55,378 bases of DNA from Micractinium sp. NFX-FRZ (taxonomy: Eukaryota > Chlorophyta > Trebouxiophyceae > Chlorellales > Chlorellaceae), in NCBI GenBank assembly GCA_029339195.1, contig JAPTJF010000420.1:1-55378 (forward strand). The letters are read 5' to 3'. Below, piece after piece: positions 1-12,901 of the stretch (positions within the stretch are counted from its first letter, which is position 1; every line of letters begins with the position of its first letter). Below the pieces are notes generated by a model. It worked only from the letters and a program-made list of their open reading frames with translations, had not been told where the DNA came from and ran no database searches. A program made the position numbers and the translations under genes.

Positions 1-154
1 CACATCGCCGCCACATCAGCGCATCAACCGTTTGGTGAATCTATTGCCATCCGCAACTCCGCAGCGCGTCTCACGGTGTCACGGGGTCTCACTGGCCAGG
101 ACCTGCAGCCTCGGCCCCACCGACAGGTCTGTCTCGGGACCGACGAGGGCCGCC
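1..154 (+). promoter_or_regulatory. Upstream region of the first gene
   Basis: This is sequence before the first in-frame ATG at 155. It probably holds the 5' UTR and part of the promoter. I see no distinct motif, and the upstream edge is cut by the window. Confidence 0.3.
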
Positions 155-3100
155 ATGTCAACGGAGCGCGAATATGAGCTTCAGCAGCAGATTGACGATA
201 CTTTGATGGTGAGGAGGGCGCCCAAGGCAAAATTGCGGCGGTGGTTGCGCGCGCGGTGCACTGTAGCCAGCTTTGACCGCGCAGCCCAATTCGTGTAGCT
301 TGATGCAAAGGCGGGGCGAACATGGCACGGGACGCCGAGCAGGGGGCGTCGCTTACGTCTGCGCCCAAGCTTCCCCGCTCCGGCGGGAGTTGCTGGCGCT
401 GGGCATCTTGGCACCGTCAAGTCAGCACCCGCACCGTCCTTTTTCAATGCAGAAGTTGAGCGCGAAGGATGCTATGATTGAAGACTTCTCCAGCCGGTAC
501 AAGCTGTTAAAGGTAATGCATATGTCGCTCAGCCCCGCCCGCCTGCCCCGCCTGCCTTTTCAAAAGCGAAGTTCACTCGTGGCTCGAAACCGCCTGCCCG
601 CCCACAGCGCATGCTGGTGCCAGCACCAGCCGTGCCTGCCGGCCTTCATACGTTTTCCGAATTTGCATGTTTCGTTCCGCCTGCCAGTCTCCGCATGGAT
701 CTAACATCTACCTGACATGGGTGCTGGACCACTTGCAGGAGAAGTTCGCTGGCGAGAAGAAGCTGGGTGCAGACAACGAGATGCGCGTACGTGGCTTGCT
801 CCAGGTAAGCATGGAAGGGACTTTGGTTTGTAGGAAGCCTGCCGAGCGGTTTCCAGGCCCACCATCTCGCCAACTCTTGCGTCAAAGCATGCCATGGTGC
901 AAGGCACAACAACATGCCTCCATCTCTTTCCGCCCCCCCCCACACACCGCAGCGGCTCAAACAATCCGAGGCGCAGGCAGTCGAGGCCAGTGCACAGCTA
1001 GCGGAGCAGGCCGCGCAGTATGAGGCGCAGCTAGCGGAGCAGGAAGTGCGGTATGAGGCGCAGCTGGCGGCGCAGGCAGCGGATTTTGAGGCGCGGCTGG
1101 CAGCGCACCCAGCGCGGGCCGGGGTGTGGGCGCCGAGATCTAGGCAAGTAGCGGCGGCTCTCTCGGCAGCGTCTTCCAATGCCGAAGGGGCCGCCGCAGC
1201 AGGAGAGGCAGATCTGTCAATGCAGCGGAGGCAGACCGTGCGCTGGATGGACGAGCAGTGCAGTGAGCAGCATGGCACGCAGCTTCGGGGGCAGGAGGAG
1301 AATGAGGACGAGTGGGAGCTGCATGGTGATGAGGGGCCCAGCAGTGCTGTGGGGCAGCTGAGCTTCACACCCTTGCGGCAGCGGCAGCTGCAGCAGGAGC
1401 CACAGGTTGGCCGCAGTGGCGCCCGGCGCGCTTCCGCCATCAGCGGCCGCTGCAGCATCGCTTGCACTCCCGCCCATGGTGGGCACCGCCAGGCGCGCTT
1501 CCTGCACTTCATGACCGGCCTGCTGGTGCACGGCCGAACGCAGCCTGTGCTAGTGATGGCTGGAGTTGACGACTGCAGCTATGTGCCCCTCAATGTACAG
1601 GAGATGGTGAGTGCAGGGAGATGTGCGGGAGTTGTACTGTGGGAGGAGGATGCGCGTCGTCCCTTTCCCTGCGGCAGTGTGCACTTTACTGCAGGAACTG
1701 GCATTGACTGCTGGGGAAGGTTCCTGCGTTGTGCCTATCCACCTCCCGGTGCTGCTGTTTGGCTCTGCTACTCTTCTTCTTCATCCCTTGGTCCTACCTG
1801 CCAGCCTACCTTCATACCCTCGGTGCCGCAGGTGGACATGAAGTTCAACCGCCGCAACACCCCGGCCAAGCCCGCTCTGACTGCAGCGGCCACGGTGGGC
1901 TGGGACAGAGTGTTTGATTGCCCTGCCACGATTTTGCATTTGCCCCAGCATTGGCTCAGCTCACCACTAGGCACCGTTACACACCCCTTAAAATGTGATT
2001 GGCGTTCAGATGGGCCTCAACCTAGCTTGTCTTGCCTCCCCAACCTAACCCGGGCACTGCCTTCAAACTGCTGCAGGACGACATGAGGTTCTGTGGAGAG
2101 GGAGAGGTGCCGATCGGCAGCAACGTGGGTGCCGTTGCAGTGCACTGCTTCTGGCAGCTTGCCGCCTACGTGCCGCCCGGACTGCAACCCACCGCCAAAG
2201 ACATGGGTCGCCGCTTTGTGAGTCACAGGAACAGCTGGGAAAGGTGCAGAGAAGGTGGGGGTGAGGAAGGTGCGGGCCGTGCGGCAGCTCGCTTGAATTG
2301 TGCCTGTGCCCGGGTGGCCCACCGACGCACTGACCTCTCATGCAAGCCACCGCTGCAGTTCAAGGTGCTGAACATGGCGTGCATCGGGCTGGAAGGCACC
2401 CCCCTGTACATCAAGATGATGGGCGTCACAGCTGACCCCCACCTGGCGCCCCTGTTCTATGCACGCAAGCGGGCTAGCCAGCACTTGGACGTCATGCACG
2501 TCAGGTGGGAGGGCAGCTGGTGGGTGCGGCTGGTCTGTGGGGGAGGGCGGGTATGCATTGATCTACAGGACGTCAATATGTGGGAGCGGCATGCTCTCCC
2601 TGCTGCGTACTGCAGTGACGACCAGGGAATGCTTCGCTGGCAGCATTGGCGAGACACTCGAGCCTTGGGCTTGCTCTAAAAGGCTAGCCACCTGATTCGG
2701 CCTACATCGTATTCACTACACCCCTCTGGCCCCTCCCTGTGTCTGCTGCTGCAGCGAGTGCCTGACTGTGGAGGAGTGGACGGCCCTGGCAACCAAGGTG
2801 GCCTACTGCCACCACTTCACCGAGCGCGACACGGAGAAGCTGCGGGGGGCCTTTGCTGCAGCCGAGCAGAACTACAGCTTGATGCTGGAGTGAGTGTGGC
2901 ATGCGGCGCACTTCCAGCTGCTGCTGCACTCGCTTGACATACGCTCGCCTGGGTGGCCAGCGCATCACACCATGCTATCATGTCACAAGCACCAGCGGCC
3001 GGCCCAACGTTGTCTGCGCCTGCTGACTGCCCCTTCGCCCCTCGTTTTCACTGCCCGCACGCACCCCTGCTCATCCCTCACTGCCTTCCCGCCTGCAGCG

Positions 3101-3847
3101 GCCAGCCCGTGGAGGAGGTGGACTCCAGCAGCTGCCTGCTGGTGTTCAAGCTGGTCATTGTGTGCGACATGCAGCCGGCGCGCCTGGGCCAGCCCAACAG
3201 CATGCCCTACACACACCAGATGGTGGCCACGGGCGCCCCACAGCTGGTGGCGGTAGAGCGGCACGTGATGCTGGACACGTCATGTGAGGCAGGGAGGGCG
3301 GGTGGCGGCTGCGTAGGGTTGTGGCAGGGTGGGGTGGAGTCGCGGTGAGATATTTGTGTTTGTCAGGCGGGAGCAGAGGGGTTGGTGGGTGAGTAGGGGT
3401 GGGCAGCGGGCCGTAGTGACATGGGTAGACGTGGGGGATGTGGTACGCACTGGGTTGGATGGGTGAGAGGGTGGGCTGCCTGGTTTAAGGTCGGCGGCGC
3501 CACAACGCCCCAATGTTGGCCAGGAATGGCGGCTGCACTTGCCGCCCCGGTGGCACCGGCAGCAGCTGCTGTGTGCAGACCCAAAGCTCTCGGCCCATTC
3601 TAGCGCGTTATCAGCCCCCTACAGGCTCACTAAATTATGCCTGCCTGGCCGTGCCCTCCCCTCGCCTTGTCATGCAGGCAAGGTGGCGGAGCTGTGCGTG
3701 GAGGAGGGCTGGCAGGAGGTGCCCCTGACGGAGCAGCCGGAGGAGCTGGGCCTGCCGATGAAGGAGCTGTGCGAGAGCCGGGTGGCGGGGGACGCAGAGT
3801 CGGCCAACCCCAAGAAGCTCTGGCGGCAGTTCGGCGCATCAGGGTGA
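155..3847 (+). CDS. Coiled-coil protein of unknown function, 557 aa, 10 exons
   Basis: Proposed exons are 155-208, 453-512, 739-804, 953-1606, 1832-1894, 2077-2217, 2359-2504, 2755-2889, 3099-3283 and 3678-3847. All have GT-AG borders and join in phase. The first 45 residues are charged and helical. Exon 4 opens with three 11-residue repeats of the type QLAEQxxxYEA (a hendecad coiled coil). An acidic linker follows, then a globular C-terminal half of about 350 residues that contains no motif I recognise; FLHFMTGLLVHGR and AVHCFWQLAAYVPPG are its most distinctive stretches. There is no signal peptide or clear membrane segment. The exon 5 donor (gtgggc at 1895) is the least certain junction. 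The function is unknown and I do not assign a family. Confidence 0.6.
995..1093 (+). repeat. 33-bp tandem repeat x3 inside exon 4
   Basis: Three in-frame 33-bp units start at 995, 1028 and 1061. They encode three 11-residue units (QLAEQ/QLAAQ core ending in a YEA- or FEA-type triplet). The 11-residue period suits a right-handed (hendecad) coiled coil. Confidence 0.75.
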
Positions 3848-4575
3848 TAATGCAGCAGCCCAACTGGGCCCACCAGGCAGGGAGGCGGCGGACTGTTGGT
3901 GGCAGCTGGACCGGGCAGACGGGCAGGGGAAGAGGGGCGGGGTGCTGGTGACGCCCCTGCCCCGCCAGTCCCTGCAACTCAAGGGCCAGTTGCGGGCTTT
4001 GCAGCGGGGCAGGAGGGCAGAAGCCGAGGCCTGTGCTACAGCCTGGGAGAGCGGGCAGTGAGATTTACAGGCACGTGGGGGTGCATGCCCAGGCCTTTAA
4101 TTGATGATCATGTCAATGCCCAGTGTTAGTAGATGTGGTGGACTGATCTGTAGCGCCGAACTTCAGAATCTCGCAGTCTTATCACATTCTCTAACAGCAC
4201 ACATGCGGACGACAGTAACGAGCGGTCAGGCAGAGGCAGATTAGCCAGGGGCAGGACCCCACACTTGGAAGGAGATGCGCAGCAGGAATGTAGTGAAAGG
4301 GAAGCGGGCCCTGCATACCCGAACATGCTGTATGACAGCTGTGCCAGAGGCGGAGCATGCATGTGCTTTAGGTACGAATGCGGTTGGCAGCTCAAGGCTG
4401 CAGAGCAGCTACAAACCATCATAGTGCAATTGAATTACGGTTGCATTATGGTACACAGTAAGCGGGCGGGTGGGCGTGGGCGCAACCAGGGCATCATGAG
4501 ATGCGCTGCCAGTACGCTTCCTACACACAGCACGCCGTGAGGGGCATCGTGCGCAAGCACAGCGCAGCCACCTGC
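3848..4575. other. Convergent intergenic region (728 bp)
   Basis: It lies between the stop of the coiled-coil gene (+) and the stop of the first ARM-MYND gene (-). From about 4172 it matches the region below the second ARM-MYND gene. A minus-strand TGTAA lies at 4067-4071, about 505 bases past the minus-strand stop, and may be its poly(A) signal. I see no coding potential. Confidence 0.5.
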
Positions 4576-4696
4576 TCAGTCCGAGGGCTGCGCAGCGGCG
4601 GCCGCTGCTGCGGCCTGCAGGCGCCGGCACTCGGGCTTGTGCGCCTTCCAGCTCGCCTGGCTGCAGGCCGCACTGCAGTACCGCACCACGCGGCAG
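4172..4696 (-). repeat. Duplicated block, copy 1 (3' flank plus last exon of ARM-MYND gene 1)
   Basis: About 525 bp here are close to 6962-7483, with small indels. The block covers the 3' flank and the whole last exon. Identity falls sharply in the intron just above it. By eye the 121-bp last exons differ at about seven positions. Confidence 0.85.
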
Positions 4697-6019
4697 CTGC
4701 AGGGCAAGAGCAGGCGGGGGTGGCAGGCAGCGCAGAAACTATAAGGGCACTGGTTCTCTGCCTTACCAATACGTAGCGCATGCAGCCGTAGCCAAGTCAA
4801 AGGAGCCTGCGCTTTGCCAAAGGGCACCACCCACTCACCCGCCGCAGCGAAGCAGGTGCTGGGTGCTGCTGCACCCCTCAGCGGCGCACACCCGGGGGGC
4901 AGCGGCCGCAGCAGCTGGAGCGACCGCCTGGCTGGCTGTCTCCTCCTCGGCCTGTCGCGCTGGTGCGTGCGCTCCTGCTCTGGCTGGCGTCGCAGCATGG
5001 GCCTGCTGAACGACGTGCAGCGCGTTGGCTGCAAGATCCCGCGTTTCCTGGTCAGTGCTGCACAGCTGCAGCTGGCGCAGCGCCTGGATGCCACCGGCAG
5101 CAGCAATAGTGGTGCTGTGATCGAATGTGCTAGCAACCAAGTTTACAAAAACGGCTGCCGCATACCGCTGAAGCTGTGGGCTGTTGTCGAGAGGCTGCGC
5201 CACGCACTGCACCAAGCAAGGGATGGCCCCTGCCGCGGCTAGGGCGGCACACCGCTCGTCATTTTGGTAGGTCAGGTTGAACAGTGCGATTGCTGCCTGG
5301 CACCGCACGTCCTGGCTGTTACTGCTGTGGAGGCACTGCACCAGCGCGCCTATGCCACCTGCCGCTGCGGCAGCCGTGCACCGCTCAGGCTGCTCGTCGG
5401 CAATCAGGCACACCAGTATGTTGACCGTGTGCTCCAGCACTGCCTGGCTGGTGCTGCGCTGCATGCACTGGATGAGGGCTGGGACTCCTTGTGCTGCGTC
5501 AGTGGCGGCGCAATTGGCAGGGCTGTCGGCGACTAAGCTTCGCAGCGCCAGCAGCACCGACATCAGCACGGTGTTGTCCCTGCTGCTGCTCAGCAGGCTG
5601 AGCAGCAAGGGGATGGCACCAGCACCTGCGATAGCAGCTTTGCAGTCGCTGCTTTTCACGGTGAGGATGCTTAGGAGGCATGCTGCTGCTGCAGCTAGCG
5701 GCTCGTAGGTGCTGCCCCGATCCAGGCAGCGCACCAGGGAGGGTATGCTGGGAACAGCTGCGCTGCAAGCGTCGCCGTGGCGTGCAAGGTCGCACATCAG
5801 TCTGGCCGCCACACACAGCAGATCTTCACTGCTGCCCTGCTGCAGGCACTGTACCAGGGCTGGAACGGCGCCCGCCGCTACGATTTCTGCCCTGACCTCA
5901 GTAGCATCATCCAAGATCGCGAGCAGCGACCTTCCTGCCACCGCCTGGTCTGCCTCGCTGCTGCCGCTCTGACGCAGGCGCCGCACCAGGGCTTGGATGT
6001 CGCGGCCTGATGCTGCCAT
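4576..6019 (-). CDS. Armadillo-repeat protein with C-terminal MYND zinc finger (copy 1), 433 aa
   Basis: There are two exons, 6019-4839 and 4696-4576. About eight Armadillo-type units of roughly 42 residues run from residue 5 to 345, each with a phrase like AAGAIPxLVQCL. A basic, Ala-rich linker leads to a MYND finger: CAAEGC, then LRCGGC, YCSAAC and WKAHKPEC, giving all eight zinc ligands. The intron splits the finger between its third and fourth ligands, and the fourth Cys is completed only after splicing. The start is placed at 6019 because the paralogue begins at the equivalent MAA; the frame stays open to an ATG at 6301, but those 94 residues look unstructured. Known families of this type bind proteins; the partner here is unknown. 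Compared with copy 2 it carries one extra ARM unit. Confidence 0.85.
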
Positions 6020-7362
6020 TGGCTGTGCGGTGCCGTGCAAGTGCCTGCCCGATGGAACCAGGCGGTTCTTGAGACCTGCACGAAGGAGGTGAGCATAGGC
6101 CCCGGGAGCTGGATTGAAGCTGTGCTGAGCGGTGCAGCGGCGGCGGCGGGGCTTCGGCCGCTCTCCCCACCGCACCGCGATCGCCTGTGTGCAGTCAAGC
6201 GCCACCGAATGGCGCAAAGAACCGCAGCAAGGCCTACCAAAGAGCTTGGGCGCGTCGAGCGGGGCGTCAGGCGGCCGGCGACTCCTTGGCACGCTCCGCA
6301 CCAGTCCTGAACTGATGTCCCTAGTGAGCAGTGGAATGCGATGTTGAAGAAGTGCGCTGCGTTACAGGTGAGCCACTTGATGCGCACAGCGTCGGCAGCG
6401 GAGGCAGCCATGTGGCGCTGGTGGTGCAGGTTGCATGTGTTTGAGGTAGCCCGGTCACCCGAACACAAGACTGAAAGCTGTGGCGGCGCTTGCCCTCCGT
6501 CACCGTGACCTACAGCCAGAGCCCGGCATGAGTACCAGCCGTGGCTGCCGCAGGATGATGCCGCCCGCCCGCCCGCGCTGAGGCAGCGCAGCGGCTTGCA
6601 CCTGAGCCATGGGATCATGACAGCAGGAGCCGAAGTGTATGAGTGCTGGGGGCAACAGCTTATACTGCGTGCCAATTTTGTAAAATTCAATTCTGAGATT
6701 GCGACACAACACATTGTGCTGGCACCAGCTGTGCAGGAAGGCGAGCAGCCACAGGCCCGCGCCCACAGGGCGGCTGCGATAGGCGATTACGGGCAAGGAT
6801 GCGCATTGCCATGGTCACTGAGGACCAAATGGCAATATGAAACAGGCATGGTGTGCATGGTGTAGTCTGCACGGATGAAATGCACTGTTGTTGGTGGTGC
6901 TTTCTGCCCCATGGGCCCGTGCCTCCCTTCTCTCACTCCCTGCTGGTGGCATGTGGGCATTATCTTATCACATTCTCTAACAGCGCATGTGCGGATGACA
7001 ATACGAACGGAAAGGCAGAGGCAGATCAGCCAGCGGCAGGACCCCACACTTGGAAGGTGATGCACAGCAGTAGTGAAAGTGAAGCGGGCCCTGCATACCC
7101 GAACATGCTGTAGGACAGCTGCGCCAGAGGCGGAGGCAGGAGCATGCATGTGCTTTGGGTACGAATGCGGTTGGCAGCTCAAGGCTGCAGAGCAGCTAAA
7201 AACCATTATGGTGCACTCGAATTACGGTTGCATTATGGTACACAGTAAGCGGGCGGGTGGGCGTGGGCGCAACCAGGGCATCATGAGATGCGCTGCCAGT
7301 ACGCCTCCTACACACAGCACGCCGTGAGGGGCATCGTGCGCAAGCACAGCGCAGCCAGCTGC
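6020..7362. other. Intergenic region between the tandem ARM-MYND genes
   Basis: These 1343 bp hold the promoter of copy 1 (nearest 6019) and the 3' flank of copy 2. The part from 6962 to 7362 is the duplicated block. The middle section (about 6300-6960) shows open frames on both strands, but none has splice-consistent neighbours or a recognisable protein. Confidence 0.5.
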
Positions 7363-7483
7363 TCAGTCCAAGGGCTGCGCAGCGGCGGCCGCTGCTGCGG
7401 CCTGCAGGCGCCGGCACTCAGGCTTGTGCGCCTTCCAGCTCGCGTGGCTGCATGCAGCGCTGCAGTACCGCACCACGCGGCAG
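6962..7483 (-). repeat. Duplicated block, copy 2 (3' flank plus last exon of ARM-MYND gene 2)
   Basis: It is homologous to 4172-4696. The same landmark strings occur in the same order (ttatcacattctctaacag, ccccacacttggaagg, ccctgcatacccgaacatg). The spacing between copies is about 2.79 kb. Confidence 0.85.
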
Positions 7484-8699
7484 CTGCAAGAGAAGAAGGC
7501 GGGTGGGAAGGGCAAAGGCATGAGAGCACTGACCAGCTGCCGTGCCGGTACGTGTGCATGCAGCCCTGATCAGACAGCACCCAGGAGCCTGGAGTTGCGG
7601 CAAAAGGTACAGCACCCACTCACTTGCTGCAGCGGCGCAGGTGCTGGGTGCTACTGCACCCCTCGGCAGCGCACACACGGGGGGCAGCTGCTGCGGTGGC
7701 TGGAGCAGCGGCCGGAGCAGCGGATAGCGCAGCAGCTGGTGGCAGGGGCTTGGGGCCCGCCTCCAAGTCCGCCGCTGTCGCCTCCACTTCTGCTATCAGC
7801 GGTGCCTGCGCCTGAGCGTGCTGGATCACTTGCAGCGCTCGAACTGCCAGATCCCGCAATGCACCGCCAGGGCTGTGCAGCTGCAGCTGGTGCAGGGCCT
7901 GGATGCCGCCAGCGGCTGCAATGGCAACGCTGACATCCTGGCTGCTGACGGCAAGGTTGTGAAGCACCATGACCGCACTCAGCCGCAGCTGCGGGCTGCC
8001 GTTGGGCTGCATGCGGGCGCCCTGCACCACGGCTGGGATGGCGCCTGCTGCCGCTGCAACTGCTGCGCAGCGCTCAGGGTTGTTGTAAGTCAGGTCGGCC
8101 AGCACTCCCACCACCCGCTCCAGTACGGCCTGGTTGGCGCTATTCTGCAGGCGCAGAGTGAGGACTGGGATTCCCGCTGCCTCGGCAATGGCCGCGCAGA
8201 TCTCAGCGCCCCCACGGGATAAGGCCTGTAGCGCTAGGGCCGCCGTGTGTTGCACCGCCCCGCTGTCGCTCTCGCTCAGCCGGCTCAGCAGCTTGGGGAC
8301 GGCACCCGCAGCTGTGGCGGCTGCGCTGCGCTCAGGGTTGCCATACGCCAGCCTGCTTACGGCCACAGCTGACGCCTCGAACAGCTGCGACGATCTGTGG
8401 CCCTCCAGGCAGCGCACCAGGCCGGGGAAGCTGCGAGCGGCTGCACCGCAGTTGCGCTCGCTGTCTGCCAGGCAGGCCAGCCCTGCCACCGCTGCGTGCA
8501 GCAGCTCTTCACCATTCCCCTGTTGCAGGCACTGGTCCAGGGCTGGGATAGCGCCTGTCGATGTAGCTGTTCCCCTGAGCCCCGGGCTGTCACGGCAGAG
8601 GTCCAGAAGCTCCCTTGCTGCAGCCACCTTCTGCGCCTCGCTGCCCTGCTGGCGCAGGCGCTGCACCAGCTGCAGGATGGAGTGGCCATGCGCTGCCAT
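7363..8699 (-). CDS. Armadillo-repeat protein with C-terminal MYND zinc finger (copy 2), 398 aa
   Basis: The two exons are 8699-7624 and 7483-7363. Organisation and intron position match copy 1. About seven ARM units are followed by an Ala/Pro-rich linker and a MYND finger (CAAEGC, RRCSNC, YCSAAC, WKAHKPEC). The fourth zinc ligand is again completed only after splicing, because the intron falls in the same codon phase. Many ARM residues differ from copy 1, while the last exon is nearly the same. The start at 8699 is the first ATG that aligns with copy 1; an upstream ATG at 8741 would add 14 residues. It is probably a cytosolic or nuclear scaffold; the target is unknown. Confidence 0.85.
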
Positions 8700-9595
8700 T
8701 GGCTCACTAGAGCACTTGGGTCTCCAGGAGAACCAGGTCAAATCTCAGGAATCCTGCATCAAAGGGCAGGCGGGGGGCAAGCACGTGGGTGACCGGCGGG
8801 CAAGGCGGCAGCCGGGCGCAAGGTGGGCGTGGTTTGGCGGGAACAGCTCTGGCCAAGGGGGCAGGCGCCAACCACGAGGCACACGGCCGTAGCAAGATAG
8901 GCAGTAGCGCCCACCTGAAAGCCGGGCGAGCCAGGCGAGCGGGCGAGCGGGCGACGGGGCGAGCTGGGGTCGCCTGAGGCCTTGGTTGGACGCTCTGCGC
9001 GAGGGCGTTATTGAGCAGCAGAATGCGGGGATCATCGGTGGTGCAGCAAGAAGAGGCTCTTCAAGGAAGACACGTGGGCAGGCAGCGGCGGCAGCGGCGG
9101 CGCCGGCGGGGTGCGGCAAGGCCTTGCATGAGTTCTTTGAAATTGTCCTCCTCCTCAGCTTGCAAGCAAATTTCACCTCGGACATATTAAATCCACCTCT
9201 CTGACGTAGCCCACAAGGGCACACGCCCGCATGAGCGCAAGTGGGTGCCGCCTCCTGCCCGGCCCTGTGGGCGCCTCGGAGGCGCGGTTGCTGGCAAACC
9301 AAGCAGTCCCAGGGGTAGTACTTCTTCTACCAATAGTTGCGACCTGGGGATCAAAGATAGGGTTGGGAGAGGCGAAGACGCCCTTTCTTGATAAAGTACA
9401 AGGACATATGCCGTCAGGCCGACAAGTTAGAGGTTGAGAAGTTAGGGTGTTGACGTACCATGTCAGCGCATTTGGAAACAGTTAAGGGGACCAACGCCCG
9501 GGTTAGCCTGCTGCCTGCTGTCGCCAGGCGCGCTCAATGGTCCGACAAGTACCTGCTTGGTCTCCTGGCCCACCCCTGCTCCTGCTGCCCCCTCC
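8700..9595. other. Intergenic region, 896 bp
   Basis: It lies between the start of ARM-MYND copy 2 and the stop of the SDR gene, both on the minus strand. It should contain the copy 2 promoter and the SDR 3' UTR. A GAGCGGGC-like low-complexity run sits near 8930-8965. Frames of 70-185 codons are present on both strands, but none resembles a known protein. Confidence 0.4.
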
Positions 9596-11921
<2,326 letters not shown>

Positions 11922-12082
11922 GTTGTCGAGATTTTTATTCCAAGCCCCAATTGGGCTTAACGAGGACGATAACAGAAGGAATTGAGCACAGAAGCAAGGT
12001 GCTGAGGTGGCCTCCGCCTCGCTCGTAAACCCTTCTTCTTAAAAAGCGCTCGTGAATTCCCGCCGATCCCTAGCCAGCCAAG
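11922..12082. promoter_or_regulatory. Short divergent promoter (161 bp)
   Basis: It separates the ATG of the SDR gene (-, 11921) from the ATG of the thioredoxin-like gene (+, 12083). Both 5' UTRs and core promoters must fit here or overlap the genes. It is somewhat AT-richer than the flanks (aataaaaatctcgac on the minus strand, cttcttcttaaaaag on the plus). Confidence 0.6.
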
Positions 12083-12901
12083 ATGGGAGCAGCGCTCAGC
12101 TCGCAGCACTATGACAGCAAGCCTCAGCTGGCTGCAAAATTGGCGACTCCGCAGCCTTGTATCGTCGCCTTCATGTCCCCCAACTGCGGGCTATGCGCCT
12201 CGCTGCGGCCTGCGCTGGACCAGGTGGGCACGGGAGCAGCAGATGGCAGATGCACCATCGCCGTCCGTCCAGCAGTCCGCCCACCGCTGCCGCAGGCCGC
12301 CCAGCTCGGCCCTGCCCTGCAGGTAGCCACCAGCAGCAGCAGTGACAGCAGCGGCACCCAGACAAGCAGTGCAGTGCAGGTGGCCGTGCTAGATGCGCAG
12401 CAGGACAAGCTGTGGGCGCCAGAGGTGCGCGGGGCCTGCCGCCGTGGGAGTGGCCGACAAGGGAGTGGTCTGTGAGGTGCGTGTGTGACATGACCCTGCA
12501 CACCTGTGGTGCATGGCTCTCAAAACACTGTCCCTGCTGACACTCTCGTGCTGCAGATGCTGGCATATGACGTGCATACGGTGCCCTGCTTTGTGCTGCT
12601 GGAGCCGGGAGGTGAGTGGCTAGTGCCTTGCTGGAGGGAGACAGGCGGCCGTCCCCTGTCTGGCTCTCTTGCCGGCTGCCCTGTGCACGCTGCACCTGGT
12701 TTATGCTCCTGCATGCCACGCTCCGGTTGCCCTGAGGATCTGATGAAGCCTCCGCTGTGCTCTGCTGCCGCTGCTCTTCCTACCCACTGTGCAGGCAGCG
12801 CTGTTTGCAAGACCGCCGCGCCCCGCAGCCGGCAGCAGATGGAGGTGGCACTACAGGCACTGCTGCAGCGCGCCGGTGGCATGAGGGCAGGCAGGCGGTG
12901 A
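12083..12901 (+). CDS. Thioredoxin-like protein with CGLC active-site motif, 143 aa
   Basis: The exons are 12083-12223, 12296-12424, 12557-12611 and 12795-12901; the sum, 432 nt, is in frame. The product begins MGAALSSQ, with Gly2 and Ser6/7 as in an N-myristoylation signal. Residues 26-47 read CIVAFMSPNCGLCASLRPAL, a thioredoxin strand-plus-active-site arrangement with C35 and C38. A Ser/Thr-rich loop is followed by VAVLDAQQDKLWAPEMLAYDVHTVPCFVLLEPGG, whose TVP (98-100) matches the cis-Pro loop. The C-terminal helix is basic. The length is slightly above that of a classical thioredoxin and the active site is not WCGPC, so it is a divergent member. Membrane attachment is an inference. Confidence 0.72.

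Noticed and set aside
6020..6301. 94-residue N-terminal extension of ARM-MYND copy 1
   Set aside because: The frame is open to an ATG at 6301, but the extension looks unstructured and copy 2 has no equivalent. The shared MAA start is preferred.
4172..7483. Duplicated block as a transposon
   Set aside because: There are no terminal inverted repeats or target duplications, and the block coincides with a gene end. A tandem gene duplication explains it.
8745..9302. 185-codon minus-strand frame above ARM-MYND copy 2
   Set aside because: Low complexity, no similarity and no exon neighbours. It probably reflects GC-rich composition.
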